Assembly (NCBI RefSeq): GCF_005047655.1
Contig: NZ_SUKF01000008.1
Span: 1 to 64,000 of the forward strand
Direction of reading: 5' to 3'
Source of the DNA: Sinimarinibacterium arenosum
GTDB taxonomy: Bacteria > Pseudomonadota > Gammaproteobacteria > Nevskiales > Nevskiaceae
DNA: 64,000 nucleotides
Under the pieces are notes generated by a model. It did no database searches and was not told where the DNA came from. It saw nothing but the letters and a program-made list of their open reading frames with translations. The number at the start of each line of letters is the position of its first letter. Positions within the stretch are counted from its first letter, which is position 1. Positions 55,322-64,000 of this stretch are shown here, in pieces. Made by a program: the position numbers and the translations under genes.

Positions 55322-55945
55322 CTAGAACTCGCTGTAGCGACGACGACGGCCGGTGCGGCCGAGCCACGGCAGGATCAGGCCGCCGAGCACACCGGCGCCG
55401 ATCAGACCGGCACTGGTGAGCATGGTCTTGCGGCGCGCCTTCTGCTCGTTGAAGCGGGCCTTGACCTCTTCGCTGGCACGCTGCAGTTCGGCGATCTCGC
55501 CCTTGAGGCGGTCGTTGTCCTGTGCCAGTTCCAGCGCCGGGCGGGCCTTGTCCAGGCTGCCCTGCGCCTGACCCAGCGCCTGTTCGAGTTCCTTGATCCG
55601 CGCCTCGGCGGTGTTCAGCGCCTGCTTGGTGCTGTCGAGCTGGTCCTTGGCCGCAGGCTCGTCAGACAGGAAGCGCGCGGTGATCCAGCCTTCGGTCCCG
55701 GAAGCGGTGCGCACGCGCGCGAAACTCTCGGGCCCCAGGGACTCCAGCACGGTGACGCGGTCGCCGCTCTTGATGACGCCGAGGTAGCCGCCGTCGTTGC
55801 GCGGGGCGTCGCGCACGGTCACGCTGATTTCGTCGTCGATGTATTGGGTCTTTTCAGCAGCATGTACGGCCGGGGCAAGCACGGCGGACAGCAGCAGGGG
55901 GAGGGAGAAAAGGCTTGCGGTGTGACGGTGTAAGCGAAATTTCAT
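55322..55945 (-). CDS. SH3-domain protein with coiled coil (TIGR04211 type)
   Basis: The 207 residues have a signal peptide (ending AVHAAE), a bacterial SH3 domain (YIDDEISVTVRDAP, SGDRVTVLESLG, GWITARFLSDEP), a coiled coil at about 100-170 and a C-terminal membrane helix (LTSAGLIGAGVLGGLILPWLG) with a basic tail. This matches YgiM-like proteins of unknown function. It lies 31 bp downstream of the MBL gene start region on the same strand order. Confidence 0.9.
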   Translation of the reverse strand: MKFRLHRHTASLFSLPLLLSAVLAPAVHAAEKTQYIDDEISVTVRDAPRNDGGYLGVIKSGDRVTVLESLGPESFARVRTASGTEGWITARFLSDEPAAKDQLDSTKQALNTAEARIKELEQALGQAQGSLDKARPALELAQDNDRLKGEIAELQRASEEVKARFNEQKARRKTMLTSAGLIGAGVLGGLILPWLGRTGRRRRYSEF

Positions 55946-56028
55946 AGCCGGGCGAGTCTAACAACGCATGGCGCTCAGGAACACCGGAAATTCCCGCGCA
56001 TCGCTCCATGCTGAAAATTCGTCAGTCC

Positions 56029-56042
56029 TTGATCGGGATCAA
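56029..56042. promoter_or_regulatory. FNR/ANR/DNR-type box
   Basis: TTGAT-CGGG-ATCAA, a perfect match to the Crp/Fnr-family anaerobic consensus. Its centre is about 75 bp before the PLP-enzyme ATG; a CATAGT -10-like element at 56065-56070 would put the start about 41 bp from the centre, the usual activating position. Confidence 0.8.
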
Positions 56043-56110
56043 GTCTTTTGATTCAGCTCCGGTTCATAGTGAGCCCATAACACGCGGTGCGGCATGCGAG
56101 GAGACGCATC

Positions 56111-57358
56111 ATGAAACCAGTTCCGGCGCAATTTGATCCGGTCGAAGCGATGGCGCGTGCGCGTCACGAATTTGGCGAGCACGGCGGCGTCAATCTGTCG
56201 ATCGAGGCAAGCACCACGTTCACGGTGATGCATGCCGAGGTCATGCCCGAGATCTTCCAGGGCCGGCGCGGACCGGACAGCGGCGGCTGCTATCTGTACG
56301 GGCGCCACTTCAATCCGACGGTGTACGCACTGGGCCATCAGCTCGCCGCGATGGAGGGCGCCGAGGCCGGCTACTGCACGTCCAGCGGCATGGGCGCCAT
56401 TGCGGCGGCGCTGCTGCAGCTGTGTGGTCATGGCGATCACATCGTCGCCAGCGACACGATCTACGGCGGCACTTACGCGTTGCTCAACGATTACCTGCGC
56501 GAGAAGTCCGGGATCGTCACCGACTTCGTCGACATTTCCGATCTGGCCGCGGTCGAGCGCGCCTGCGGCAATGGCACCCGAGTGCTGTACGCCGAAGGCA
56601 TCGCCAACCCGACCTTGAAGGTCGCGGACATTCCGCGGCTGGCGGAGATCGCCCACCGTCACGACGCGATGCTGGTGATCGACAACACCTTCAGTCCGCT
56701 GATCCTCAGCCCGCTGCAGCTCGGCGCCGACGTGGTCGTGCACAGCCTGACCAAGTTCATCAGCGGCGCCTCCGACATCGTGGCCGGCGCCGTGCTGGGC
56801 CGCACGGCGTTCATCCAGCAGCTGATGGATCTGCACACCGGTTCGCTGATGCTGCTGGGGCCGACGATGGACCCGCACCAGGCGTTCGAGCTGAGCCTGC
56901 GCCTGCCACATCTGGCGTTGCGTGTGGCCGAGCACAGCCGTCGCGCCAAGGTGTTTGCCGAACGCATGGCGGCTCAGGGTGTGCCGGTGATCTATCCCGG
57001 CCTGCACACGCACCCGGGCCATGCGCTGCTGTCACAGATGGCGCATACCGACTACGGCTGCGGCGGGGTGCTGTGCATCGACCTGGAAACCCGCGCGCGC
57101 GCGGACGATTTCATGGAGCTGCTGCAGAACCGCTATCGCTTCGGCTACATGGCCGTCAGCCTGGGCTATTTCGATACGCTGATGTCGTGCTCGGGGGCTT
57201 CAACCTCCAGCGAGCTGTCGGCCGAGGCTCGCGACCGCGCTGGCATCAGTCCAGGTCTGGTGCGGCTGTCGATCGGCATCACCGGGGGGCTGGAGCAGCG
57301 CTGGGCGCAGCTAGATGCGGCGCTCAGCGATGTCGGTCTGATCGTTCGTTCGACGTGA
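56111..57358 (+). CDS. Cys/Met-metabolism PLP enzyme, methionine gamma-lyase-like
   Basis: The 415 residues have the family's PLP residues: K215 in HSLTKFISG, D191 in VIDNTFSP, and GRHFNPT and SSGMGAIAAALL near the phosphate-binding region. The closest type is methionine gamma-lyase or a related trans-sulfuration lyase, with an atypical longer N terminus. Strong GAGGAGA ribosome-binding site. A perfect FNR-type box lies upstream, so expression probably rises at low oxygen or with NO. The exact reaction is inferred. Confidence 0.88.
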   Translation: MKPVPAQFDPVEAMARARHEFGEHGGVNLSIEASTTFTVMHAEVMPEIFQGRRGPDSGGCYLYGRHFNPTVYALGHQLAAMEGAEAGYCTSSGMGAIAAALLQLCGHGDHIVASDTIYGGTYALLNDYLREKSGIVTDFVDISDLAAVERACGNGTRVLYAEGIANPTLKVADIPRLAEIAHRHDAMLVIDNTFSPLILSPLQLGADVVVHSLTKFISGASDIVAGAVLGRTAFIQQLMDLHTGSLMLLGPTMDPHQAFELSLRLPHLALRVAEHSRRAKVFAERMAAQGVPVIYPGLHTHPGHALLSQMAHTDYGCGGVLCIDLETRARADDFMELLQNRYRFGYMAVSLGYFDTLMSCSGASTSSELSAEARDRAGISPGLVRLSIGITGGLEQRWAQLDAALSDVGLIVRST

Positions 57359-57392
57359 TCCGGCGCGCTGCATGAACCGGCATGAATACCCG

Positions 57393-58055
57393 CTAGCCGC
57401 ACAAGCGCAGCTTGGGCCGGCGTCGCTGCATCAGTCCGGAGACGAACTCGCTGAGCTCGGCCAGTTCCTGCAGCGACAGAAAATGCATTTCAAAGCTGCC
57501 CAGCGCGGCGTCGGGCTGCAAGGTCACGGTGACCGTGCTGCTGCTGGGCATGCGGGTCTCGGTTTGATCCAGCGCGTCCCACGGCCGACGCGCCTGCAGC
57601 GTGCGGCCGGCTCGATGCACTTCCTGCGTCGAGAAGCCGCAGCGATCGAAACAGTCGACCACGTCACTCAACAGCTCACGGTAGGCCGCGGCATCACGGC
57701 GCGCGGCGTTCAGCGCCACGCGGTATGGCTCGACCACGCGCCGCTGCAGATCGTGCGCGGCAGAGCGGACGTCGCGCAGCATCGAGAGGCGCGAGTGAAT
57801 GGCCTGGCTGTAACTGCGCCGCTCGCCAAAGGCTTCAACCACCGGCCAGTCGCTGGCCTGGACAATCATGTCGCTGCCACGCCGGCTCGCCGTCAGGCAG
57901 CCGCGTTCCGGGGTCCAGAGGTGAATCAGGTCGATGCCGTCGTCGGCACGCCGGGCGCTGTAACCGTCGCCCAGTTCCATGCAGATCAAGCGGCAATAGG
58001 TTTCCAGATCAGGCTCGGCTGCCAGCCGCACCACGGTCGCATTCGTCGCATCCAT
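57393..58055 (-). CDS. Hypothetical protein
   Basis: The 220-residue soluble protein has no signal peptide; residues 1-60 look alpha/beta, the middle (SRLSMLRDVRSAAHDLQRRVVEPY) is helical, and the end is basic. No family recognised. It converges with the PLP-enzyme gene (34 bp gap). The 179 bp upstream (58056-58234) show nothing I can support. Confidence 0.6.
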   Translation of the reverse strand: MDATNATVVRLAAEPDLETYCRLICMELGDGYSARRADDGIDLIHLWTPERGCLTASRRGSDMIVQASDWPVVEAFGERRSYSQAIHSRLSMLRDVRSAAHDLQRRVVEPYRVALNAARRDAAAYRELLSDVVDCFDRCGFSTQEVHRAGRTLQARRPWDALDQTETRMPSSSTVTVTLQPDAALGSFEMHFLSLQELAELSEFVSGLMQRRRPKLRLCG

Positions 58056-58234
58056 GATCTGACCCTCGCAGGGACCCTTGCGGGTCGACGCAGATCAGTC
58101 TGGCGTGAGGCCGTTGGGCAGCAAGAGCGGTTTGGACCAGCGGGCGCTATTGGGGTGGCAACGGCGCGTCAGCCGACCAGCGGCAGCGGGCGCCGAGCAC
58201 CCGGTCAGGACAGGGTGATGCCGTTGCTGCGGTG

Positions 58235-58453
58235 TCAGTGCACTTTGCGCGACTTGCCGGCGCGACGTTCGGCGTCCGGCTGCACCCTGCCACCGCCGTT
58301 GACATTGCCGCGGCCGTTACGGCCTCCGAAGCTCCAGGGCTCGGGTTTGCGCAATTTCTGTTTGAATGCGCCTTTGGTTTCATCCGGCGCGCCGGCTTCC
58401 GTGTCGGCTTCCGGCGCAGGAACTTTGGACTCAGGCTTTTTCGTGGACGTCAT
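58235..58453 (-). CDS. Small basic protein of unknown function
   Basis: The 72-residue protein is rich in Lys, Arg, Gly and Pro (MTSTKKPESKVPAPEA, KLRKPEPWSFGGRNGRGN), likely disordered. Similar short proteins are common in beta- and gammaproteobacteria, but no function is known. Coding status rests on composition and frame only. Confidence 0.45.
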   Translation of the reverse strand: MTSTKKPESKVPAPEADTEAGAPDETKGAFKQKLRKPEPWSFGGRNGRGNVNGGGRVQPDAERRAGKSRKVH

Positions 58454-58552
58454 GGCTGTCTTGAACCGCTATGGGGTCGTCGCGCGGCGACGAATGCCCG
58501 GCATTCTAGGGCCTGTCGAGCCGCAATACATCGTATCCAGCGAGGATCAGGG

Positions 58553-60706
58553 ATGAGGGTTACCACACCAGTCGTTCACCATACTGTTGACACAGTTGTG
58601 GACGAGATTCTGCGCCGCATCGGCAAGGACATCCGCCTGGGTCTTTCGCTGGGTCTGGGCAAGCCGGTCGAGCTGGTCAATGCGCTGTATCGTCGGGCCT
58701 GCGCCGATCCTTCGATCAAGCTGACGATTCTGAGTGCGCTGTCGCTGGAAAAACCCAGCGGGGCCAGTCCGCTGGAGCGCGCCTTTCTGCAGCCGTTCGT
58801 GGACCGCGTGTTCGCCGGCGTGCCGGACCTCGAATACGTGCGCGCGCAGCGCGACGGCAGCCTGCCGGCGAATGTCGAAGTCTGCGAATTCTTCTTCCGT
58901 CCCGGCAGCATGCTCGGCAACGCGCGCGCGCAGCAGAACTACATCAGCACCAACTACACCTTCGCCGCACGCGATGTGTTCGACCGCGGCTGCAATGTGG
59001 TGACGCAGATCGTATGCAAACGCGTGGTCGACGGCCGCACTTTCTTTAGCCTGTCGTGCAATCCGGACACCTCGCTGGAGCTGGCGCAACGGCTTGAGGA
59101 ATCCGGGCGCCCTTACCTTGCGATCGCGGAGATCAACCAGAATCTGCCGTACATGGCCAACGACGCCGAAGTGCCGGACACGCTGTTTGATCTGGTGATC
59201 GACGATCCCAGCTGCACCACGCCTTTGTTCTCGACACCGAAGATGCCGGTGACGACGCCCGACGTCATGATCGGACTCGCGGCGAGCGCGCTGGTGCGTG
59301 ACGGGGGCACGTTGCAGATCGGTATCGGTTCACTCGGCGACGCGATCGTCGATGCGTTGAAGCTGCGGGACGCAGATACGGCAAGTTATCGCGATGCACT
59401 GGCAGCCTCCGGCGTCGCCCGCGACAGCGCCGAGCTGATTGAGGCCATTGGTGGAACCGGGCCGTTCGAGCAGGGCCTGTACGGTGCGACCGAGATGTTT
59501 GTTGACGGGTTCTGGCATCTGCTGCGTGCCGGCATCCTGCGCCGGCGAGTCTACGATTTCTGGGCGCTGCAGCAGTTGATCAACGACGGCCGCTGCAAGC
59601 CCGAGGCACTGGACCCCGTGGTGCTGGAGCACATGGAGTCGCTGGGCGTGCGCGTGATCCGCACGCAGGACTTCGAGTGCCTGCAGCATCACGGCTTCTT
59701 CACCGACGACACACGCTACCAACATGGCTACATCGTCGCGCCGGACGGCGAACGCGCGGTGGCCAATGTGGCCGACCCGACGGCGCGTGCGCTGATGGCG
59801 CGCTGCATGGGTACGGCGCTGCGTCGCGGCATCGTGTTGCACGGGGGTTTCTTCCTCGGTCCGCGTGCGTTTTACGACGGCCTCAACGCGATGACGCAGG
59901 CCGAGCGCGACGCCATCTGCATGACCGGGGTGAACAAGATCAATCAGCTCGACGTCAATCCGCGGCTGTACCAGCACCAGCGGCGTGACGCGCGCTTCAT
60001 CAACACCGGCATGATGGCAATGCTGTCCGGCGCGGTGGTGTCGGACGGTCTGGACGATCTGCGCGTGGTCTCCGGCGTTGGCGGTCAGTACAACTTCGTT
60101 GCGATGGCGCATCAGCTGCGCGACGGTCGTTCGATTCTGCTGGTGCGTGCGGTGCGCGACACCAATGGCGACAGCAACATCGTCTTCAACTACGGCCACA
60201 CCACGATCCCGCGTCACCTGCGCGATATCGTCATCACCGAATACGGCATTGCGCAGCTGCGTGGGCGCAGTGACAGCGAAGTCGCGAAGGCGCTGATCAA
60301 CATCGCGGACTCACGTCATCAGCCGTCACTGCTGGCACGCGCGCAACAGGCCGGCAAGATCGAACGCGGTTATCAGGTCCCCGAACGCCATCGCAACAAC
60401 ACGCCGGAGCGACTTGAGGCAGCGCTGGCACCGTTCCGGGCACGCGGCCTGTTTCCGGCCTTTCCGCTGGGCTGCGACTTCACCGACGAAGAGTTGATGC
60501 TGGCCAAGGCACTGAAGGCCGTGAAGGCACGTGCCGAGTCCACGCCGAAGTGGAAGCTGTTGCTGACGCATCTGCTGCACGGCCGCAGGGAAGCGCCAAC
60601 CGAGATGCGCCATCACTTGCGCAGACTGAATCTGGAAGCACCGAAGACCTTGCAGGACGGCATCGCCCGCACGCTGCTGCTGCAGGCGCTAGCTGGCACC
60701 GCGTGA
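58553..60706 (+). CDS. Acetyl-CoA hydrolase/transferase family protein
   Basis: The 717-residue protein is longer than the usual ~500 of CoA-transferase family I. Segments match acetyl-CoA hydrolase (DIRLGLSLGLGKPVELVNAL, IGIGSLGDAIVDAL, GATEMFVDGF, GVGGQYNFVAMAHQLRDGRSIL, VFNYGHTTIPRHLRDIVITEYGIAQLRG). It likely moves CoA between acetate or other acids. The C-terminal ~70 residues (LLLTHLLHGRREAPTEM) are extra. Start at 58553 has GAGGATCAGGG upstream. Confidence 0.88.
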   Translation: MRVTTPVVHHTVDTVVDEILRRIGKDIRLGLSLGLGKPVELVNALYRRACADPSIKLTILSALSLEKPSGASPLERAFLQPFVDRVFAGVPDLEYVRAQRDGSLPANVEVCEFFFRPGSMLGNARAQQNYISTNYTFAARDVFDRGCNVVTQIVCKRVVDGRTFFSLSCNPDTSLELAQRLEESGRPYLAIAEINQNLPYMANDAEVPDTLFDLVIDDPSCTTPLFSTPKMPVTTPDVMIGLAASALVRDGGTLQIGIGSLGDAIVDALKLRDADTASYRDALAASGVARDSAELIEAIGGTGPFEQGLYGATEMFVDGFWHLLRAGILRRRVYDFWALQQLINDGRCKPEALDPVVLEHMESLGVRVIRTQDFECLQHHGFFTDDTRYQHGYIVAPDGERAVANVADPTARALMARCMGTALRRGIVLHGGFFLGPRAFYDGLNAMTQAERDAICMTGVNKINQLDVNPRLYQHQRRDARFINTGMMAMLSGAVVSDGLDDLRVVSGVGGQYNFVAMAHQLRDGRSILLVRAVRDTNGDSNIVFNYGHTTIPRHLRDIVITEYGIAQLRGRSDSEVAKALINIADSRHQPSLLARAQQAGKIERGYQVPERHRNNTPERLEAALAPFRARGLFPAFPLGCDFTDEELMLAKALKAVKARAESTPKWKLLLTHLLHGRREAPTEMRHHLRRLNLEAPKTLQDGIARTLLLQALAGTA

Positions 60707-60713
60707 TCGCAGC

Positions 60714-61238
60714 TCAGCTGCGTGTGGGCAGTTCCATCGGCTGCGGATCATGGCCTTGTGCGAGCAACCAGTCGCGCAAGGCCAGTCCGGTTGCCGCAGG
60801 CCAATAGCGCGCGCTTGCCGGCGCGATCCGCTTGAACTCGGAGAGTTCTTCGTTCAGCACGATCTCGCCTTCACCGATGACGTGGTAGGCGATGATCAGC
60901 TGGTTCATGCGCTCGAAGGTGTAATGGCCGATGAAGCTCGGGCTGTGCGCCTGCAAGCCCAGCTCTTCGTTGACCTCGCGCAGCACCGCTTCGGCCGGGT
61001 CTTCGTTGCGTTCCAGAAAGCCGGTGATCAGGCCAAAGAACCGTGTCGGCCACAGGGCGTTGCGCGCCAGCACGATGGCACCGTCGTGTTCCACCACCGC
61101 GGCAACCACCGGTGTCGGATTGTCCCAGTGCACATACCCGCAGGCCTGGTTGGGGCAGCTGTGGCGGACGAAGCCGCCCTGTTCGCGCGGGATCAGCGCC
61201 GTGGCGCAGCGGGGACAGAACTGGAACGCAGACGACAT
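60714..61238 (-). CDS. Nudix hydrolase with N-terminal zinc ribbon (NudC-like)
   Basis: The 174 residues have a four-Cys zinc ribbon (C8, C11, C28, C33) and a Nudix box with G73, E79 and REVNEELG (REUxEExG). The arrangement resembles NudC/NADH pyrophosphatase-type proteins, but it lacks the NudC N-terminal domain, so the substrate is uncertain. Start at 61238 gives the zinc ribbon; longer versions are not supported. Confidence 0.88.
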   Translation of the reverse strand: MSSAFQFCPRCATALIPREQGGFVRHSCPNQACGYVHWDNPTPVVAAVVEHDGAIVLARNALWPTRFFGLITGFLERNEDPAEAVLREVNEELGLQAHSPSFIGHYTFERMNQLIIAYHVIGEGEIVLNEELSEFKRIAPASARYWPAATGLALRDWLLAQGHDPQPMELPTRS

Positions 61239-61287
61239 GGCATCACCGACAGAAGCGTACGGCCGCCATCGTAGCAGCCCGGCAAAT

Positions 61288-61752
61288 TCAGGCCGACACA
61301 GTGTCGCCCGCAGCCTTCGGCGTGGCGACATAGACCCCGCGCACTTGCACCGCGTCGCCGCCGTCACTGTAGACGCGGCTGTCGATCTCGAGACGCGCGC
61401 GCTGGCCGTTGCGCAGCTGTTCGATGAATGCCTGCCATTGCGGCAACGGCAATCGGCTCTCCGCGTGCAGCTCGCCATTGCCGGGGCGCAGATAATCGAG
61501 CGTGCTGCGCCGCACGACCAGCGTGACATCGAGTGCCTGCTCGGCCAGGCCATGATGGACCACACACCAGCCGGCCAGAATGCCCAGCGCCGCGAGACTG
61601 CCACCAAATGCGGTGCCGTGATGATTCAGGTTCGGCGCCAGCGGCGCCGCCAGCCGGATCTGCGTTGCGTCCAGTTCGGCCACACGCACCTGTAGCGCCC
61701 GCGTCAGCGGGATGTTGTCGTGCAGGAACGCGGTGAATTCTTCTGCGGTCAT
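61288..61752 (-). CDS. YiiD-like thioesterase-fold protein
   Basis: The 154 residues match the YiiD C-terminal hotdog domain (PLAPNLNHHGTAFGGSLAALGILAGW; DVTLVVRRSTLDYLRP). Such proteins are putative acyl-CoA or acyl thioesterases; in YiiD this is fused to an acetyltransferase, absent here. It lies 9 bp after mnmE. Confidence 0.85.
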   Translation of the reverse strand: MTAEEFTAFLHDNIPLTRALQVRVAELDATQIRLAAPLAPNLNHHGTAFGGSLAALGILAGWCVVHHGLAEQALDVTLVVRRSTLDYLRPGNGELHAESRLPLPQWQAFIEQLRNGQRARLEIDSRVYSDGGDAVQVRGVYVATPKAAGDTVSA

Positions 61753-61761
61753 GCGGCGGCG

Positions 61762-63123
61762 TTATTTGCCGATGCAGAAGCGGGAAAAGATCTCGCCGAG
61801 AAGATCGTCGCTGCTGATCTTGCCGGTGATCTCGCCGAGCGCGTCCTGCGCAAGACGGAGTTCTTCAGCCGCGAGTTCGACATCGGCGCCTTCGCGCAAA
61901 CGCTGTTCGGCGTCCTGCACGAACGCCAGCGTGCGACGTAGCGCGTCAACATGACGGGTGCGCGCGGAAAAACTGCCCTCACGCGTTTCGCTGATGCCGG
62001 CCACGCGATGCAGCTCGTGAATCAAGCTGTCGATGCCACGCCCGTCCGCTGCGGACAGCGACAGATGCACCACGCCGCCTTCAACCCAGCGCTGTGGTGC
62101 GGTGTCGTTCAGCAAATCACTCTTGTTGTGCAGCACGATACGTTGCAGCGTTTGCGGCAGGCTGGCCAACAGCGCCGCATCTTCCGACGTCAGCCCCTGC
62201 GGGGCCTCGAGCAGAAACAGTGCGACCTCGGCGTGTTCCAGTGCGCGGCGTGCGCGACGCACGCCTTCCTGTTCGACCACGTCACTGGATTCACGCAGCC
62301 CGGCGGTGTCGACCACCGTCAGCGGCAGGCCGCCCAGATCGAGATTTTCGCGCAGCACGTCGCGGGTGGTGCCGGGAATGTCCGTGACAATGGCAACGTC
62401 GGCACCAGCCAGACGATTGAGCAAAGTCGATTTGCCAACGTTGGGACGACCCGTCAGCGCGACGGTCAGACCATCACGCAGCCGGCGACCCTGATCGGCT
62501 TCCTTGAGCAATTGCGCGATCTGTTGTCGCAGCGCTTCGACGCGTGCGCGCAGCCCGGCGTCGGCGAGCCAGTCGATGTCTTCGTCGGAAAAATCCAGAG
62601 CGCCTTCGACAAACACCCGCAGTGAAACCAGTTCCGCGGTCAGTTGTCCGACGCGGCGTGACAGTTCTCCGTCCAGCGAACGCATCGCGGCGCGCGCGGC
62701 ATCGCGGGTGCCGGCGTCGATCAGATCAGCGATGGCTTCGGCCTGGGCGAGATCGAGGCGGTCGTTCAGAAAGGCGCGCTCGGAGAACTCTCCGGGCCGT
62801 GCGATGCGGGCGCCGGCAGCGCAGGTCGCTCGCAGCAGTGTGTCGAGCACGACCGGGCCGCCGTGGCTTTGCAGCTCGACGACGTCTTCGCCGGTAAACG
62901 AATGCGGTGCCGGAAAGTACAGTACCAGACCGCGGTCGATGGTGTTGCCATCAGCGTCACGAAACGAACGCAGGGCCGCCACGCGGGGTGACGGCAATGC
63001 ACCGCAGAGGGTGTGCGCGATCTGCGCTGCGTCGGGTCCGGACAGGCGGACAACGCCGATCGCGCCCCTTCCGCTCGGGGTCGCGATCGCGGTGATGGTA
63101 TCGGTCGTCGGGTTCGGGCTCAC
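61762..63123 (-). CDS. mnmE: tRNA modification GTPase MnmE
   Basis: The 453 residues have the N-terminal folate-binding domain, the G domain with GRPNVGKST (225-233), DTAGLRE and NKSD, and the C-terminal FCIGK whose Cys is characteristic. With MnmG it makes the cmnm5 modification at tRNA wobble uridine. Start appears to be GTG (63123). It lies 9 bp after yidC. Confidence 0.97.
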   Translation of the reverse strand: MSPNPTTDTITAIATPSGRGAIGVVRLSGPDAAQIAHTLCGALPSPRVAALRSFRDADGNTIDRGLVLYFPAPHSFTGEDVVELQSHGGPVVLDTLLRATCAAGARIARPGEFSERAFLNDRLDLAQAEAIADLIDAGTRDAARAAMRSLDGELSRRVGQLTAELVSLRVFVEGALDFSDEDIDWLADAGLRARVEALRQQIAQLLKEADQGRRLRDGLTVALTGRPNVGKSTLLNRLAGADVAIVTDIPGTTRDVLRENLDLGGLPLTVVDTAGLRESSDVVEQEGVRRARRALEHAEVALFLLEAPQGLTSEDAALLASLPQTLQRIVLHNKSDLLNDTAPQRWVEGGVVHLSLSAADGRGIDSLIHELHRVAGISETREGSFSARTRHVDALRRTLAFVQDAEQRLREGADVELAAEELRLAQDALGEITGKISSDDLLGEIFSRFCIGK

Positions 63124-63132
63124 GCCCGCACT

Positions 63133-64000
63133 CTAGCGCTTGACCGCGGCCTTCGCGGCATCCGCACTTTCCAGCCGGCGCGTGATGATCCACTGCTGGG
63201 CGATACCGATCAGGTTGCTGACGAACCAGTACAGCACCAGACCCGACTGGAAGAAGGTGAAGAACGCCGTCAGCATGATCGGCATCAGCTGCATGATCTT
63301 CTGCTGTGTCGGATCGGCCACCTGCTGACCGGACAGCTTTTGCTGGATGAACATGCTGACGCCGAACAGCACCGGCAGCACGTAATAGGGGTCCGGCGAG
63401 GTCAGATCGTTGAGCCAGAAGATGAACGACGCCTGGCGCAGTTCAACCGATTCCAGCAGCACCCAGTACAGCGAAATGAAGACCGGGAACTGCACCAGCA
63501 GCGGCCAGCAACCGGCCAGCGGATTGAAACCCTCTTTCTTGTAGAGCTCCATCATCGCTTTCTGCATGCGCTCGCGATCGTCGCCGAAGCGTTCCTTCAG
63601 CTCCTGGATCTTCGGCGCGAACTTCTTCATCTTGGCCATCGAGCGGTACTGCGCTTCCGACAGCTTGTACATCATGACCTTGACCAGCAGGGTCAGCAGG
63701 ATGATCGCGAAGCCCCAGTTGCCGGTCCAGCCATGCAGGTGCGACAGCAGCCAGAACAGCGGCTCGGAGATCGGCGTCAGGATGCCGTAGTCCAGGGTCA
63801 ACTCGAAGCCCGGAACGATGTCGTCCAATCCGTCCTGCAACTTCGGACCGAGGTACAGCGGCGTATCGAAGCTGACCTGGGTCCCGGCGGCAATGGTCTG
63901 GGTCTGACCAACGTATTGCGCCATGTATGCCTGGCCCTGGGTCGGCTTGGCGGTATAGCTCGCGGTCTGATCCGGCGGCGGCAGAATCGCGGCAACGAAG
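63133..64000 (-). CDS. yidC: Membrane protein insertase YidC (N terminus beyond the window)
   Basis: The visible ~289 residues are the C-terminal half of YidC: end of the periplasmic domain (FVAAILPPPD at the window edge), helices (PLFWLLSHLHGW, FAIILLTLLVKVMMY, LLVQFPVFISLYWVLLE, PYYVLPVLFGVSMFIQQ, FQSGLVLYWFVSNLIGIAQQW) and the cytoplasmic AQYRSMAKMKKFAPKIQELK loop. Truncated at its 5' end by the window edge. The yidC-mnmE order is the conserved arrangement next to rnpA and dnaA. Confidence 0.97.
   Translation of the reverse strand, partial: FVAAILPPPDQTASYTAKPTQGQAYMAQYVGQTQTIAAGTQVSFDTPLYLGPKLQDGLDDIVPGFELTLDYGILTPISEPLFWLLSHLHGWTGNWGFAIILLTLLVKVMMYKLSEAQYRSMAKMKKFAPKIQELKERFGDDRERMQKAMMELYKKEGFNPLAGCWPLLVQFPVFISLYWVLLESVELRQASFIFWLNDLTSPDPYYVLPVLFGVSMFIQQKLSGQQVADPTQQKIMQLMPIMLTAFFTFFQSGLVLYWFVSNLIGIAQQWIITRRLESADAAKAAVKR

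Overview
The window is high-GC DNA (mostly about 63-66% by eye) with dense, tightly packed genes. Family content suggests a gammaproteobacterium, plausibly of the Nevskiales/Xanthomonadales type: NasT/NasS, assimilatory NasA and NirBD, an alginate-export-type porin, a MoaC-MoaB fusion, and yidC-mnmE at the right end as near many replication origins. No tRNA, rRNA, CRISPR array, insertion sequence or phage gene was recognised.

Region 1 (1-16.8 kb) is a complete nitrate-assimilation locus. It encodes two ANTAR antiterminators of the NasT type, a cytoplasmic nitrate-binding partner NasS, an outer-membrane porin, a globin, an ABC nitrate importer (NrtA, NrtB and a tandem double-ATPase), nitrite reductase NirBD, an FAD electron-transfer protein and the molybdoenzyme NasA. 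The non-coding DNA holds the most interesting structure. I find four leaders, each with two short hairpins carrying A-N-N-G-N-N hexaloops; three are followed by a mutually exclusive intrinsic terminator and the fourth runs off the left edge. Each lies directly downstream of a -24/-12 (sigma-54) promoter, and a fifth -24/-12 promoter precedes nasT-nasS. The implied logic is nitrogen limitation (sigma-54) AND nitrate/nitrite (NasS-NasT antitermination), with porin, globin and importer as separate targets.

Region 2 (16.8-21.9 kb) supplies the molybdenum cofactor. A DNA-binding-only ModE homologue diverges from mobA-moaA-moaD-moaE-moaCB-moeA, with a ModE-like operator between them. MoaE has a histidine-rich tail.

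Region 3 (21.9-30.6 kb) is mixed housekeeping: secreted protein, two small outer-membrane barrels, a glutamine amidotransferase-like protein, two methionine sulfoxide reductases (MsrB and a GAF-type fRMsr), a YhhN lysoplasmalogenase-like protein, DacB/PBP4 and an M13 peptidase.

Region 4 (30.6-38.6 kb) has a histidine kinase/response regulator pair (the regulator has a degenerate HD-like output domain), a beta-propeller lipoprotein flanked by 96-bp direct copies of the 3' end of an alkyltransferase-like (ATL) gene, and a PhzF-family enzyme.

Region 5 (38.9-50.9 kb) has a trehalose/maltose-type sugar ABC importer, an Fpg/Nei glycosylase, a CorC/HlyC protein, a cytochrome b561-YceI-YceI cluster, an M1 aminopeptidase and a zinc alcohol dehydrogenase. 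Region 6 (51-64 kb) begins with an atypical, lower-GC DUF4365-like gene, a truncated copy of a metallo-beta-lactamase-fold gene, an apparently permuted ATP-grasp protein and the intact MBL gene. It then continues with an SH3 protein, a PLP lyase behind a perfect FNR-type box, an acetyl-CoA hydrolase/transferase, a Nudix hydrolase, a thioesterase, mnmE and the 3' part of yidC.
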